Position numbers and translations under genes: made by a program. From NCBI RefSeq assembly GCF_004359215.1, contig NC_090613.1, forward strand, positions 4,998,406 through 5,038,947: a DNA stretch of 40,542 bases. Direction: 5' to 3'. Source of the DNA: Bremia lactucae (lineage: Eukaryota; Oomycota; Peronosporomycetes; Peronosporales; Peronosporaceae). Positions 9,638 to 21,289 of the stretch are shown here, in pieces. Position 1 is the stretch's first letter, and every line of letters begins with the position of its first letter. The notes beneath the pieces are model-generated. The model was not told the origin of the DNA. It did not search any database and saw only the letters and a list, made by a program, of their open reading frames with translations.

Positions 9638-12294
9638 TTAATTCTCGTCTGTCTCACCACAAACTTCGCTGTCATCATCATTTTCAATGTCCTCTGCGTC
9701 GTAGACAGTCAAACGATTCGGTGGAAGGATGACGCACATAATGCCTCGAGAAGCGGTTGCAAGAACAACAGGTAGACGTTGACCAGCGCTTGGCATTAAA
9801 GCCACGATTCTTCCTGGTAGCTCATCAATATCGAACGTGTAACCTAAGTCATGAGCTTTGGCGGCCTGAAATGCATACTAATCTGTATCATAAGTTCATC
9901 AATTCTTTTCATCGTGCAAGAAAAGACGGTACTTACCTCGATAGAAGTGTCAAAACTTAAGGCACAAAATGGAATGTTGTCGTATTGTTGAAGGTATAAC
10001 CATTCTGGATAGTGGCAATGGTTACTATGGCAAAAAGACCCAGAATTGTATAATATACCATACCTTCGTGTGCGTGGTCCTCTTCACTAATACGGTCGAC
10101 AACCAATGCGAGTCGCTCGGACCTCTTTGTCGATGTATCACCATAAAAATCAAATCCTCGACAGATACGTGGACTTGAAATTAGGCCTTGTGAGAAACCT
10201 ACAATTGCAGACTCCCATTGCAATCGTGCTAATGGATCTTGAGTTGCACGCAGCAGCAATAGTACACCCGATTGTAGTCGTAATCCAATCAGAATTATAT
10301 ATTTTTTATTAGACCCATTCGGCGTCGGTTTAATGTGTTTCATTGCGCTCCAATCGATAGGTCCATCATCAATACCGTCGTCTTCAGTGCGATCATAAAT
10401 ATCGTCGACCCGCTTTACGCTAAAAGGCTGTCGAAAACGAACACGGCATTCCACTACGTTGCTACCAATACTAAAACTTCCGCTTTCCTTACGAATAACC
10501 GATTGTGGTAGAGTTACGCCAATCGCATCGAAAGTCATCGACCACTTCTCGTGAAGACGCTTTAGAAGACTGAGGCACCCGACCGAAGGACTTGTTGTCG
10601 TATTAGTCAGATAATTTAACGACGTCGAAAGCTGCTGCGACACTTTATTTCCAAAAGTCGTTTCAACCGTGTAAACGCTAGTCTTCGACTGCTCGTGTCG
10701 AACGTTCGTGGCACACTTTGCGGCACATGTTAAGAATTCACACAGGCGCCGTAAGTTTAAAAGGGATTGAGAGCTATTAGCTGCATGACCTGTATCGCGA
10801 GAAGATGCTCCTGCCACTTTTCCAGAGGCTGGTGAATTTGTTTGGACACGAATACGCTCAAGAAGCCACTGAAAAAACAATGCAAAATCCTGGCGAGTCT
10901 CGTAGATGGCCAACGTAAGTTTCTCGGTTGCCACGAGAGCATCTTGAGTTATGGCTACCAAGTCATCAAGAGCATCCGCGGAAATGCCCATTCTAGTCGA
11001 ATACGTCTTTGGTTTCCACTTAATGTGTCCACGCAATTCAGACACTAGAAATAGAAAGTTGACGAGTTCACGTTTAAGCTTCTCCCCAACAAGCCCTTCA
11101 AGTACCTCACACCCGCTAAAAAGTGCCTTCTGCATGCGATAGACGCTCTAGTAATACAAAATATTTGTCAATATACAATCGAGTCGTAAGTATCGCTATA
11201 TATAGGTTACCGTCGCTTGAATATCTTGCGCAAAGTACTGAGCCAAAGCCGGTGCAGTAATGCCCGTCACAGCGACTGAGAGCATGTCAACTTGTGGTAA
11301 ATCCTCGCACGCGTACTTTTCATAGAGTGATCCAATAAGTCCCATCTTCAGCTCAAAAGGATGCATCGCATTCTTCCATTCTGTCGCCATCTGTCGACCA
11401 AACGAAGTGATTTGATTGACAATAATGTGGGTGCGGTCGAAAATTGTCACCACAAGAGCCACATCCTCATGCATGTATTGAATTGCTGTCAGATCCAAGG
11501 TCAACAACCGCTGTAACTTTGTGTCCAAAGGGTCTGGTTTCGTTAAATCCACGTGTTGGCAACTTTTGCTAGGAAAAGTTAGCAGAACCAAAAGAGCTGA
11601 CATATCTGGCGCTAAATGCACCTGCTCAATTCGAAAGCCAATAGTGTCATCTTGTTGATTCTCTATCTTCTCAACCAACTTCTGTGTATCTATACGTGTC
11701 AATAAAACCCTTCCCATCCACCACAGAGTCAAAAATCCTTGTTCATCTGCAGTTACTAGCACAGTATCATCAATATCATCTTCTGCTTGAGAATGGTTAA
11801 AAAATCGAGATGATCGATTTCGAAAGTGCAATTTCGATCGAGAGCGAATGCTTGAAGACTTAGGTTGATAAATTTGGACCCATTGCATCGCCGTGATGCA
11901 GCTTTGATGACATAACGTGCTGCGTCTTTCCGGTAAAATATCCCCCGACTCGATCTCAACGATTGCCACGTTTCCTTTGTCGCAACCAAGTGCAAGTTGA
12001 TGACCATTTGGTTTCCAAGCTATAGCCACTATCTCAAAACCAACATCTGATGATTTGATTTGTAACAGCTTCTGCCATGATGTTGTGCGCTGCATAATTA
12101 AAGTTTACAAAATGTCATTCTGGATTGTCACTTGAAAGCCGAATGCTAATACGCGGCAGGTGACGCACATATACTAGAAGATGGTGATCGAGAGTCAAAA
12201 CGGCGATTAAATCCATGGTGGGGCAGCAAGCCACTGCGAGGGAACTGACGAAGCGGTCTTGTAACGCCACGAAGGCGCGTTTTAATGGCATTTC
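9638..12294 (-). CDS. APC4: Anaphase-promoting complex subunit 4 (APC4)
   Basis: Five exons on the minus strand: 12294-12169, 12089-11211, 11147-10064, 10004-9937, 9865-9638. Introns are 79, 63, 59 and 71 bp. They give 794 aa, near the human length of about 808. APC4 is a scaffold subunit of the APC/C ubiquitin ligase that drives mitotic exit. The N-terminal WD40 part begins CCPTMDLIAVLTLDHHLLVY and crosses intron 1 in frame to RTTSWQKLL, followed by IVAIAWKPNGHQLALGC. The helical APC4 long domain is in exon 3 (EKLKRELVNFLFLVSELRGH). The short 68-bp exon 4 encodes EWLYLQQYDNIPFCALSF, and exon 5 ends with an acidic tail (DIENDDDSE). The start at 12294 (MPLKRAFVALQDRF) fits the family. An upstream ATG at 12379 could not be joined in frame. 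Confidence 0.9.
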
Positions 12295-12448
12295 CGGCAG
12301 CAAAATATAAATGCTTGTGTAAAATTAAGAAACTATTTCTGTGTATTGAACTTACACATTGAATGCTTGGCGATAGCATAATGAAAAATTAGTGTCATCG
12401 TGATACCCGCGCAAAACGAGCGCAGAAAGGATGCATAAACGGCAGGCA

Positions 12449-12473
12449 GGCGTACTCCCTAAAGGAGTACGCC
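12449..12473. repeat. Perfect hairpin upstream of APC4
   Basis: GGCGTACTCC (12449-12458) pairs exactly with GGAGTACGCC (12464-12473) around a 5-nt loop, and the next outer pair (A12448/T12474) also matches. It lies between the APC4 start and the copia LTR at 12519, so it could be a promoter element or part of an older mobile sequence. No T-run follows, so a terminator is unlikely. Confidence 0.5.
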
Positions 12474-12518
12474 TCATTGAAGGGTGTGCCTCTCTTCTGA
12501 GATGCGCGGAAACTAATA

Positions 12519-12736
12519 TGTATTATCTACTTGTGCATCACTAATTAACCTGTCCTAAATTACATAATAGGAGTTAATTAGTTTCTGACGCATTATAGAG
12601 CGTGCGACAGTGTAACCTAGGTGAGTAATGAGCCCTTAATTTGCACTCACTGTATATTGAAAAGTCGCATTACGCACCTTCTCTGCGCGTAATTTGAAAC
12701 GTCGCCCTATGCACCTTCTTTGTGCATATTTCAACA
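12519..12736 (-). repeat. 3' LTR of copia element
   Basis: Matches the repeat at 17218-17457 over its length, including the shared core with CGACAGTGTAACCTAGG and GAGTAATGAGCCC. In element orientation it begins TGTTGAAATATGCAC and ends near AATACA. Several substitutions and a deletion of about 20 bp separate the two LTRs, so the insertion is old. I found no matching target duplication (TAATA left, TTTAC right). Confidence 0.82.
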
Positions 12737-12974
12737 CTCATCCTCTGTCATATGCTCACCTCCAGCCCTTATTAATATGCATCAACTTTCGCAACTCTTC
12801 AATCTTGTGCGTATCTAGCGCCTGAGTGAGTAAATCACCTAGCATTAGCTCGGTTTTCACATATTGAACTGGAACTACCCCTCTTTTAGCATAATCGCAC
12901 AAAAACTTGATTCGAACATCGATGTGTTTGGCTGTAGTCGACGATGCTTCACCCGTAAGTTGGCTTATAGCTGC

Positions 12975-15885
12975 TTAATTGTCCACGTGCATAACCATAG
13001 GTAAGGCTGGCTTCAAAGCAATTTCCATAAGCATTTCACGCACGGCAAATAGGTCCCTTGCAACTTCCGAAGCTGCTACAAACTCGACTTCCATTGTTGG
13101 TAAAGCAACCCCTCCTTGTTTTTTTGGACTTCCAACCAATAGCCATACCGTTGAGGAGAATAATGCCTCCGGTAAGCGACTTGCGATCTTGTTTGTCGGC
13201 TGCAAAGTCAGCGTCACTGTAAGACTCCAAATATATGCCGGTGTACTTCCCTTGATTCAGCTTCATTTCTAGCTTTAGAGCCTTTGTTCCCTTTAGGTAC
13301 CTGGCAATCCTTTTCGCAAGCTTCCGGTCTTGTAGTCTTGGCTTGTGTGTCTGTCTCGTAGCTTTGTGAATCGCGAAAGCTATATCAGGTCTAGTACACC
13401 TCGATATCCACAATAAAGACCTAACAAGTGATTGGACAAATTTAATTGTGGGTCCCCCCATCCTTGAGTGAGCTCTCGAGTAAGGTGATATCACTCGTTG
13501 CTACTTCGTAGCAGTCGGCGCCAATTGGTGCACGCGTTCCAGCATTCCATGCTCACGCAAAATTTCCGTGATAGTCTCCTCCTGATCTAGGGTATAACCT
13601 TGAGCATCTTCGAGTTTTACTTGCATTCCTAGGAACTTGCTAACTTGACTCGGATCTTTGATGGATAAACTCTTCAATCCAGTGAAAAGATCTTCTACAG
13701 TCCTTAATCTTGTCCCTGTAGCCAAAAGATCATCGACATATACACCTACAACAACAATACCAATATTGCCGCGTTCCCAATAAGACACATGTCTGAGATG
13801 CATTGCCGAAACCTTGCTTCTTTCAATTTTTGATATAGCAATTGGATCCACAGACGCCCGGCTTGTTTCAAGCCGTACAAACTTTTTGTAATTCCAATAT
13901 AACTACTTGTTTGTCTTTGACGCCCAATTTTCTTAAAATTTTAGCACCCAGTTCCATCGACTGAGGTATGCGGTGGTATATCTTTAATTCTGGCTCTTTA
14001 TCCGCCTTAACGTAAGTATTCGGAATGTCTCCATGCTTGGCTGGAACTCCCCAAGTAGCCGCCAATGCCAGCAACACTTAAACTTTTGCCATATCCATAA
14101 CAGCAGCAAAAGTGAATTCATAATCAATTCCATATACCTCCTCGCTACCACATGCCACAAGAATGGCCTTAAATCGTTCGATATTTCCATTAGAATCAAT
14201 TTTCGTCTTGTACACCCATTTAGTGTGTGAGGCGTTACTGTGGGGCGGTCGCTTAATCAATACTCACATCCCATTATCTTCCAATGCTTTCAATTCTTCA
14301 GTCATTGCTATCTCCCACACTTCGCATTTCGAACTTTTCATGGCTTCACCATAATGATTAGGGTCCCTTTCATAGACATGGGCAACGACTTGCGCAGGTC
14401 ATTGGCTCCTTCCGAGCCTGTATTACTTCATTTGACCTGACTTTACTTCTGCTTTGATGCGCATAGCTTTTCCAGGTTTTAGTCTTTTTAACACCGGTCT
14501 TGATCTTGGGTTTCGAATGGGATACTTCTTCTTCTTGATCTTCAAAGCCAGTGTTCTCTGAAATTGATTATTCTGGTCCATGCTCAAAATTTTAAGTGTT
14601 GTGTAATCGTGACCTTATTGGCTTTCTTTATGAAAACCCTGAAACCCTTGACTTCATCAATTTTTCCAGTGATAAGCCCTACCTGAGATCGTTGTGCAAG
14701 TGTATTTTTGCCTGGGTTTCGATACACGGTACACACGGAACCGAAGGCCACAATGTCCCGTAAATCTGGCACTTGATTTGTTAGCACTTCGATTGTGATG
14801 ATCGTTTTGCATTTGCACTCGTAGGACTACGATTTAAAATGTAGGCGGCGTATTCTACGGCATCCCCCCAAAATGATAAAGGTAACCGACTAGCGAATAT
14901 TTTTGACCTTGCCATGTTTAAAATCGTCCTGTGCATACGCTTTGCTTTGCCATACGAAGCTTGATTGCAAGCTTCGCTGACTTGACGAGCTACTCCGATG
15001 GTTCTGCAAAATAAATCCACATTTTCTTATTCGCCCCCTCCATCTGCGCGCAATACGTGAATCTTATATCCAAATCTCCTTTTGAAATCCGCAAGAAGTA
15101 TTCAAACTTTTTTGCTGCCTTGTCCTTTGTTGGTGCCATGAACACCCTGCAATAGTTGGATTTGTGATCGATAAAGTTGACTAGGTACCTATTTCCAAGT
15201 CTGTCCTTAGGCGTCATAGGACCCTTCAAATCTGAACAGACTACCCCCCCCCCCAATTCGATCTATTGGGGAGTTGATACCTATGTCTTTTTTTCGACTA
15301 AGCGTTTTTGGTCTGCATCCCTTGAGCACACGAAACACACGTTGGTCTTGAGAAGCTCGTAATCACAATTCCAGAGTCTGGTTTGTTGCCATCCTTTCAA
15401 TGGTGTCATACGAAAGATGACCCAACCTTTGATGAAAATGATACAATGTACCACTTTGGATTCGGCCCTGGGTGACTTTAATCCTTCAGCAAGAACCACG
15501 GTTATCACTTCTTTTGAGGACTTAAGATTTTTCTTAGTGTTCACCACTTGCACGTAAAGCATATTCTGTTTTCACGTCGATGTCGAATATCACCATTCCA
15601 TCTGACCTTCGTGTCAAGTTGCGAGAAGTACCGGTGTAACCAAGACCAAAACCTTTACACTCGAACTTTCCATACGAAAAATTGTTTCTTGAAAGCTCGG
15701 AAGCCAGGTATACCTCGGTAAGTGTAATTTGTTTCTTACGAACTTGAGTTTTCACCGTCAAAACCACATTTCAATTGGATTATCTCGCCATCCGCCAAAT
15801 GGCAATTTAAATGACACGGTTTTAGATTTTTAGTAGAGATTCACCATTTACGAGATGTCTGCTAGACCCGCTGTCTAGTATTCAG
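12975..15885 (-). pseudogene. Ty1/copia Pol, multiply broken
   Basis: Order in element direction: protease LDSGSSRHL (15858-15878); GAG-pre-integrase zinc region HFHQRLGHLSYDTIERM (about 15380-15430); integrase core (14781-15256, with RYLVNFIDHKSNYCRVFM); reverse transcriptase (14260-13501) with KWVYKTKIDSNGNIERF, SLYGLKQAG and catalytic YVDD at 13729-13740; and RNase H (13494-12975) with LESYSDADFAADKQDRKSLT and a late LPTMEVEFVAASE. The integrase-before-RT order is diagnostic of copia. Stops and frameshifts interrupt it at many points, for example TGA after NQTLEL near 15370 and breaks inside RT, so no complete polyprotein could be made. Confidence 0.85.
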
Positions 15886-17164
15886 GCATCTGAACTCAAG
15901 CTTTCAGTAATATCGTTTGAGTTATCAAAATCGTTGCGGTTTCCTCTGGCCTCCTGAATCGCCAAAACTATATTTTCGGCTGATTTTCCGTGTCGGCCAT
16001 TATTTCGAAGTTCTAGTTTGGATTTGCAGTCGGGTTTCACGTGTCCGACTTTACCGCAATTATAACACGCATGGGTCTCCCTGCGCCCGATCATATCTTC
16101 AATGTTGGCCAACACCTCTTTCCCAAAAGGTCGGCCCGATCGATATTCAAGCTCGATCGCTTGGGCGAAATGAGCCAATAACTCAGCTTGAACCAAAAAT
16201 CGGCTCTCTAAGTTGAGTACTTAGCCATTAAAATAGCAGCCAAATCAGGGGAGGCGTATCTGACAATATTGTCCAGTACTTGCTGCTCCCCGCCCCCTGC
16301 TGCATCGCTCACAGCCACAAAGTATAAAAAATGCTCAGGCCAAGACCGCCTTGCCTATTTTTGTTAGTAAAGAGTTCAATTGCTTGAGCAGCAGTTATTG
16401 TTGTCTTGAACGTGTCATGCATCCTCTGCACACGTATTGTAGAGTTGATAAAACTTACCACCATGAATCTACTTGTTTGCTGAAATATCTTTCGGCATTG
16501 CCCGTAAGATATTCCGCAAAAACGTCAGTTTTGACACTATCAGTCCAAAGAAATCCACATGATTCTTGGGCCATGTCAACCTGTCTCCAAAACTTCTTTC
16601 CCCAATCAAAACACTGAACCCAAACCAGCATATACTTCGGTCCCATCGAACTTTCGAATCGCCAACTGTCGTTGCCTGGCATCCGGACTCCTGTTATTTT
16701 CCAGGGGTGGTGTTCGCTGAATTGGCACTGGGGGGGGCTTTGAGGTGATACGGAGGAAACTGCACACGGGTTTGAGGGATTTCTTGTTCCCTCTGTGGCA
16801 CCCTAGCTCGTGCCCTTGGCCTTCACCCAAAATTTCATTTCGACCTCTTATCAAAAAAACATCCAAGGTATCGCGGTATAGTCGACCAGCGAAATCCGCA
16901 CCTAGCATGGCTGTAAACATTCCACTTTCACCCGCACCTCTTAACCTTTCATCCTCGGCAACCTGGATTGAGAAGCTTCTATCTTCTTCGTTCGTCCATT
17001 CATCCTAGTTAGCATATCCATGATCTTGAATAGCGCCTCAGTTTCCGTACCCCTTTCAGAGGTATGAAGTGGTATGGGATTTGCCAATTCGACCTAGCCC
17101 TTTCGTGACTAGAAGTTGTCGGAAGTTGGACATCATTTGCAGGTGAACGGGTAGTTGGGCTCAT
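15882..17164 (-). pseudogene. Copia Gag, broken
   Basis: Starts at ATG 17164 (MSPTTRSPANDVQL) and decays through stops near 17045 and 17010. The C-terminal part is a clean frame at 16196-15882 with the zinc knuckle ACYNCGKVGHVKPDCKSK. Middle segments (16920-16606, 16682-16455) still read as Gag-like protein in different frames ([27 protein letters not shown]). It lies directly before the protease in the order expected for one Gag-Pol unit. Confidence 0.75.
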
Positions 17165-17217
17165 AACCTTTTAAAATGGTGTAGCTTATGAACGAAGTAG
17201 TAAATGGGAAACATATA

Positions 17218-17457
17218 TGTATTATCTTTATCCTACTCGTGCATCACTAATTTAGCCTGTCCTAAATTACTTAATACGAGTTAATGAGTATCTGACACAT
17301 TATAGAGCATGCGACAGTGTAACCTAGGTGAGTAATGAGCCCTTAATTTGTACTCACTGTACTTTCATGTGTGTATCTTGAAAATTCGCATTATGCACCT
17401 TATCTGCGCGTAACTTGAAACGTCGCTCTATGCACCTTCTTTGTGCATATTTTAACA
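17218..17457 (-). repeat. 5' LTR of copia element
   Basis: Element-sense start TGTTAAAATATGCAC at 17457 and end AATACA at 17218. Length is 240 bp against 218 bp for the other LTR, which lacks part of the stretch around 17360-17380. No convincing PBS follows: the internal sequence begins TATATGTTTCCC. Confidence 0.82.
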
Positions 17458-17730
17458 TTTACGAGCGCGTGAGCACTCTTTTGTCCTTGAAAATCAAAGA
17501 TGGATCTCGTCACTGTTCGACGAGACCCGAAACATCATAATTGGGACCAAGGCTGCCAACTAATGTATTAATGACAACCTGCACTTCCCCCTCCTCCACA
17601 ACCCCTCCCCTGGCCCCCTGGCCCCAAATCTTCTGCTGGCTGCTGCCTCGAACTCATCTTTTGTTGATCTAATTTGGCCCGCCTAACAATTATATTCAAT
17701 ACTTCTCCTCCCCTTTCTCTTCACTTCGCC
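17458..17730. other. Non-coding stretch between copia LTR and transposase
   Basis: Includes a C-rich tract (17582-17632) ahead of the transposase start at 17731. It may be the leader of the pogo-like element. The 5' terminal repeat of that element was not identified; CACTGTTCGACG at about 17512 resembles its candidate 3' end only loosely. Confidence 0.4.
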
Positions 17731-19860
17731 ATGTCTGCCTCCTCTTCCACTTTTGGGAGTACCCTGTCCACTGCCGCCTCGACCTCTGGCAACGCCTCTG
17801 GCGCAAGCCAAATAATGAACCTGATGAATGTAGAGGCCATCACCTCACCATCACCGATTATTGCGGCGTTTGCACGTGGGCAGTTCGTCAAGCACAGGAA
17901 TTGCTATTCAAAATTCCAAATTCAACAACAGTATGGATGCCAATGGTGCAGGCAGCAGCATTGGAGGCATGGATGGCAGAGATATCGAAGGTGGAGCTGC
18001 CGTAGTAGGTTTTGGAAGTAACTTGTGCAGCAAACGCTTGCTAAAAAACGTCAACAATTAGCAAGCGTGTTAAGGTTCTAATGTGGATGGTCAAAGATGC
18101 CAACGGAAATGGGGAGAAAGGCGTTGTCCTCCGTATAATCAACCAGTTCCCATCAGAGTTCCGTGGCAAATACAACGTAATACAAATTTGTATGGTTGTT
18201 TAGCGTAAAGATCTTGCCGCATGTCTGATTTGTGTGTATTAATACCCTCGTAGGCCAATCACAACAAATATACGCGATAGTGGAAGTACGTGCTGAGGTT
18301 GATGACCTAGACAAATTTAAAACCAAGTCAATGTCAACAGTGACTGTGCCTGGTCGCAGGCAAATCAAAATCAGCAGTAGCTTTGGGCGGCGACGTGTGG
18401 GTTGAGACGTTATGCGGCCCCAAGTTACGTTTTCGCCAGCTCTCATCTATCATTGCCCGTGACGCAGAGTTTGCTGTGGAATTATATTGATCCAACGGCC
18501 AAGGTCATTGACAAGATCGAAACGCGCTGGGTAAAACAATTTATGGTATGTGTGATGGCAATAGCAGCGGAAATCATGTAAAGCAATGCGCTAAACCTCA
18601 ACTGACCTTTCATAACTTTCATCGTAGGAGGCAAATGAGATTGTGACACGGATGCAGACAGGAAAGCTGTTGAGCAGCGCAGAAAAGGAGGCCCATATTG
18701 AGATGAGTGTGGCTCACCACATGGGCAAGCTGCATCGTGGGTTCCAATTAGGTAAACTTCAAGAAGACCTGGTCTGTAATATGGATGAGACTCACTTTGT
18801 GATCAACTTTGATAATGGACGGACGCTAGGATTTCGCGGAGATGAGGAAGTTAAGTATGCAGATGTTGTTTCGGGTGGCGAAGGAATGACAATGATAGTC
18901 CACATCGCTGGTGGTGCAACTTCACGCATTGGCACCCCAATGCTTATCTTCTAAAATGCGAAGCACAGCTATCCAATCCAGGGTTTGCCAGATACTGTGC
19001 CTGGAGTTGCATACCGAACGGGGCCAAAAGGCAAGAATGACAAAGTGGTATATTATTTCTGAACATGCTTTTTTGGTGAGGAACACCATTGGAAGGCGTA
19101 ACTGTTTTTAACTTCCTTTTCCAGATTTTTCTGACGTAGCAGGGTATCGATCCCTGTACCTCTCGCATGCTAAGCGAGCGCTCTACCATTTCAGCTACAT
19201 CCCCTCAAACGAGCGTCAGCACTAGCTTAAAATAATCTTGGCCATTTGCGTGGAACAATGCCGCCAGCTTCGCACTAGTCGATTATACAAATTGAAAAAT
19301 TCTCACAACTTGCCGGGTATACAGGGGTGAACTGCACAGCCGTGAGACCATAATGTACCTGGACAACTGTAGAGGTCATAACAGTTCTGAAAACCTCACT
19401 GCACTGTTGGCAAAGACAAGGACAAAGTTGGCTTATTTTCCACCATGCTCAACGCACCTCGTCCAACCCTGTGACTCTTTTGTCATATCCAAGATAAAGG
19501 GTGAATGGATTAAGCTGTGGGAGAAGGAAAAGATGAGGATGATTAGGGCTAATGAATGGTCCAATGCTGTGCGGCGAGACGGGGGGTGGTCAGGTAAGCT
19601 GAAGAATCCAGGAAAGCTTTTTTCTGGAACTGACAGCAAAAGCAGTACGAAAGGTAAATGAAACGCGCGATGCCGCTGGGCTCGCCTATTCACGCAAGGC
19701 AATGATCCGTTGTGGCCTTGTTTCCGACGTCTGGGGTCGCTGGCACGAAAAACAGCTTTCTCTTGAGTTGCAAACGATAATCTCCAAGTATCGGAGATAC
19801 TTTGAAAGTGTGCCAATCCCAATTCCTGGTGATCCTAGTTCCAATGACCTCATGCCGTAA
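17731..19860 (+). pseudogene. Pogo/Tigger-like DDE transposase, broken
   Basis: Transposase of the Tc1/mariner superfamily, DDE_1 branch. The Ser/Ala/Thr-rich N-terminus starts at 17731. A DNA-binding-like part follows (VKVLMWMVKDANGNGEKGVV). The catalytic core has NMDETHFVINFDNGRTLGF (first Asp), YLDNCRGHN (second Asp at about 19362) and HLVQPCDSF (third Asp, 36 residues on). The C-terminus SKYRRYFESVPIPIPGDP ends at TAA 19858-19860. Two likely introns, 18190-18253 and 18546-18627 (GTATGT..GTAG), restore frame. Breaks: TAA at 18952-18954, TGA near 19060, a roughly 0.25-kb interruption with a tRNA-like sequence (19060-19330), and a frameshift at the T-run near 19620. It cannot make an active enzyme. 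Confidence 0.82.
19132..19204 (-). tRNA. tRNA-Ala(AGC)-like sequence, probable pseudo-tRNA or SINE head
   Basis: Read on the minus strand it follows tRNA-Ala. GGGGATGTAGC starts the 5' end. The anticodon stem CTCGC/GCGAG encloses the AGC anticodon (positions 34-36), and the T arm CAGGG-ATCGATA-CCCTG is perfect, with a standard internal promoter B box. The D arm has one mismatch (C13 to G) and the acceptor stem fails: GGGGATG against CTACGTC pairs at only three or four of seven positions. No T-run terminator follows closely. It sits inside the broken transposase, which points to an inserted tRNA-derived sequence rather than a working gene. Confidence 0.6.
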
Positions 19861-20153
19861 TTAATCTAGGAATAAAAACATTGATGCGCCCCTACAAACT
19901 GTTACAATTTTAGGAAAAGTGCTGTAGTTATTGTGCAGGGTGTGATTGAGGAACTGCAGTTGACATGATTGCTGGGCCGTGGTATAATTATACACATTAA
20001 TTCCGAACATACAAAAACAGTGTGATACACTTTATTATTCCAAGCACTGTAAAATTGTGGACTCCAAATAAATGTGGTACACACTAATATCTTTGAGAGA
20101 CGAAAAAAAGGGTTGAAAATAAGTGTGGTACACACTAATTAAGGTCAACAGTG
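19861..20153. other. 3' end of pogo-like element with internal repeats
   Basis: Non-coding. GTGTGGTACACACTAAT-like motifs occur twice (about 20071-20087 and 20123-20139), each containing the palindrome TGTGGTACACA. The segment ends at CAGTG immediately before a TA that belongs to the LTR of gypsy element A, so 20153 is the candidate transposon end (reverse-complement terminus CACTGTTGACC). Confidence 0.5.
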
Positions 20154-20244
20154 TACTTTATTTAAGTAATTGACCATCCCCATGAGTACACCAAGCGTAC
20201 TTAACGGGGACTGTGTAACGTTAGGGCAACTTTAGCCCATTACA
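20154..20244 (-). repeat. 3' LTR remnant of gypsy element A
   Basis: 91 bp matching the first part of the element 1 and element B LTRs (TGTAATGGGC at 20244 for TGTAACGGGC). Similarity stops after AAATAAAGTA, where the pogo-like element begins. The polypurine tract AAAGGGGGGG is at 20249-20258, four bases upstream of the LTR in element direction. Confidence 0.8.
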
Positions 20245-20353
20245 CCATCCCCCCCTTTAAGAACGAATTTACATTTTTAAATCCGTAAAAGAGAAAGGAG
20301 GAACTGCGAGCTGCTTAACGCGTCGCTAATTCTCTCCTTCATTCTAGCGACCA

Positions 20354-21289
20354 GTGTTTTCATACACGGCGCCAAAGGTGCCACCTAAAAGAGGCCACGT
20401 CGGTGGATCGTCTGCGAAGACGCCCACTCAACCTCGCACTAAGCACACGCTCCGCGTCAACACGCCGGCAGCGTCCAATGCCTTAGTCAAAACGCCGACA
20501 GCTACTGCTGCTGTCGCGTTAACGGGGCTTAAAGATCTATCCCACTTTAACACTGAGAATGTTGTTCCGTCGCTCATTGTCGACTACAATGAGTCAACAC
20601 CGTTGCCGTAGCCTCACAGTAGTGATGCATACAACGAGCTCATGAAGAAGGATAATGGCGCATTATTGCCCATCCAAACTCCTCTCATGGCTCACAACGT
20701 GGAACAGCAACATTTAAGAATGCTGTCTCGTCGTCTGCGCTAGATAGCGCAGCGACGGTTAATGAGAGCGCTGCTCAAAAAGGCGCAGCCGCTTCTTCGT
20801 TAGGTAAAACCACAACGCCTTATGCTCAGACCATTATCCATAATGATTCTGACATAGAGGATTCTGAGCCTAAAGCGCCGCCTCCGACGCGTGAACATGC
20901 TCAGTCGGTGTCACAAGCCAGTCGTTTTGAACGTGGCTATGTGACGGGTGGCATATTACCGACGCCCCCTCCATCTAAATGATCTCGTTTAAACGGTCTT
21001 AGAGCGTCGCTTCTAGAGCGCCCACTTCTAGACGCACAAAATTATTATGGCGTCTTTAAATCATGCAAGGGTCAGTGAATATCGCTTGGGCGTATTTTTC
21101 CGATCCCGGTCGTGTTGCGTTCAAAGAAACGTCCGACCAATACGAGGCGAAATTCTTGCGCCGCATTCCGATGCGATGAACAGCGGTCGCAACGAATTAA
21201 TTTCGCCCGCTTGCGTGTGGAAAAAATCATGGGTGGTACTGTACCCCCTGATTCTTATCACAACGCTGCTTCTGCTAGTCCATTTGAGA
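20354..21289 (+). pseudogene. Antisense ORF region of gypsy element A (unknown protein)
   Basis: Opposite in strand to the element's gag-pol and lying between the chromodomain and the polypurine tract. Segments in order: a Thr/Pro/Ala-rich start (KVPPKRGHVGGSSAKTPTQP, 20354-20611); after one stop, PHSSDAYNELM and QTPLM; then an acidic part (HNDSDIEDSEP), FERGYVTGGILPTPPPSK, VNIAWAYFSDPGRVAFKETS (21063-21176) and RINFARLRVEKIMGGTVPPD (21112 on). Element B carries the same protein with different breaks. Where A has a stop after NESTPLP, B reads Ser and continues, so an older uninterrupted frame is likely. There is no ATG at 20354. CTAATTCTCTCCTTCATTCTAG just before it looks like a splice acceptor. 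I do not recognise the protein. Confidence 0.5.

Noticed and set aside
12304..12379. Upstream first exon of APC4 starting at ATG 12379
   Set aside because: The good GTAAGT donor could not be joined to any acceptor that keeps frame with MPLKRAF.
12519..17457. Target-site duplication of the copia element
   Set aside because: Flanks TAATA and TTTAC do not match, and nearby boundary shifts did not help.
17500..17530. CACTGTTCGACG as the 5' terminal repeat of the pogo-like element
   Set aside because: Only seven leading bases agree with the 3' end and there is no flanking TA.
19132..19204. Functional tRNA-Ala gene
   Set aside because: Acceptor stem mostly unpaired, D-stem mismatch, no nearby T-run; kept as a tRNA-like feature only.
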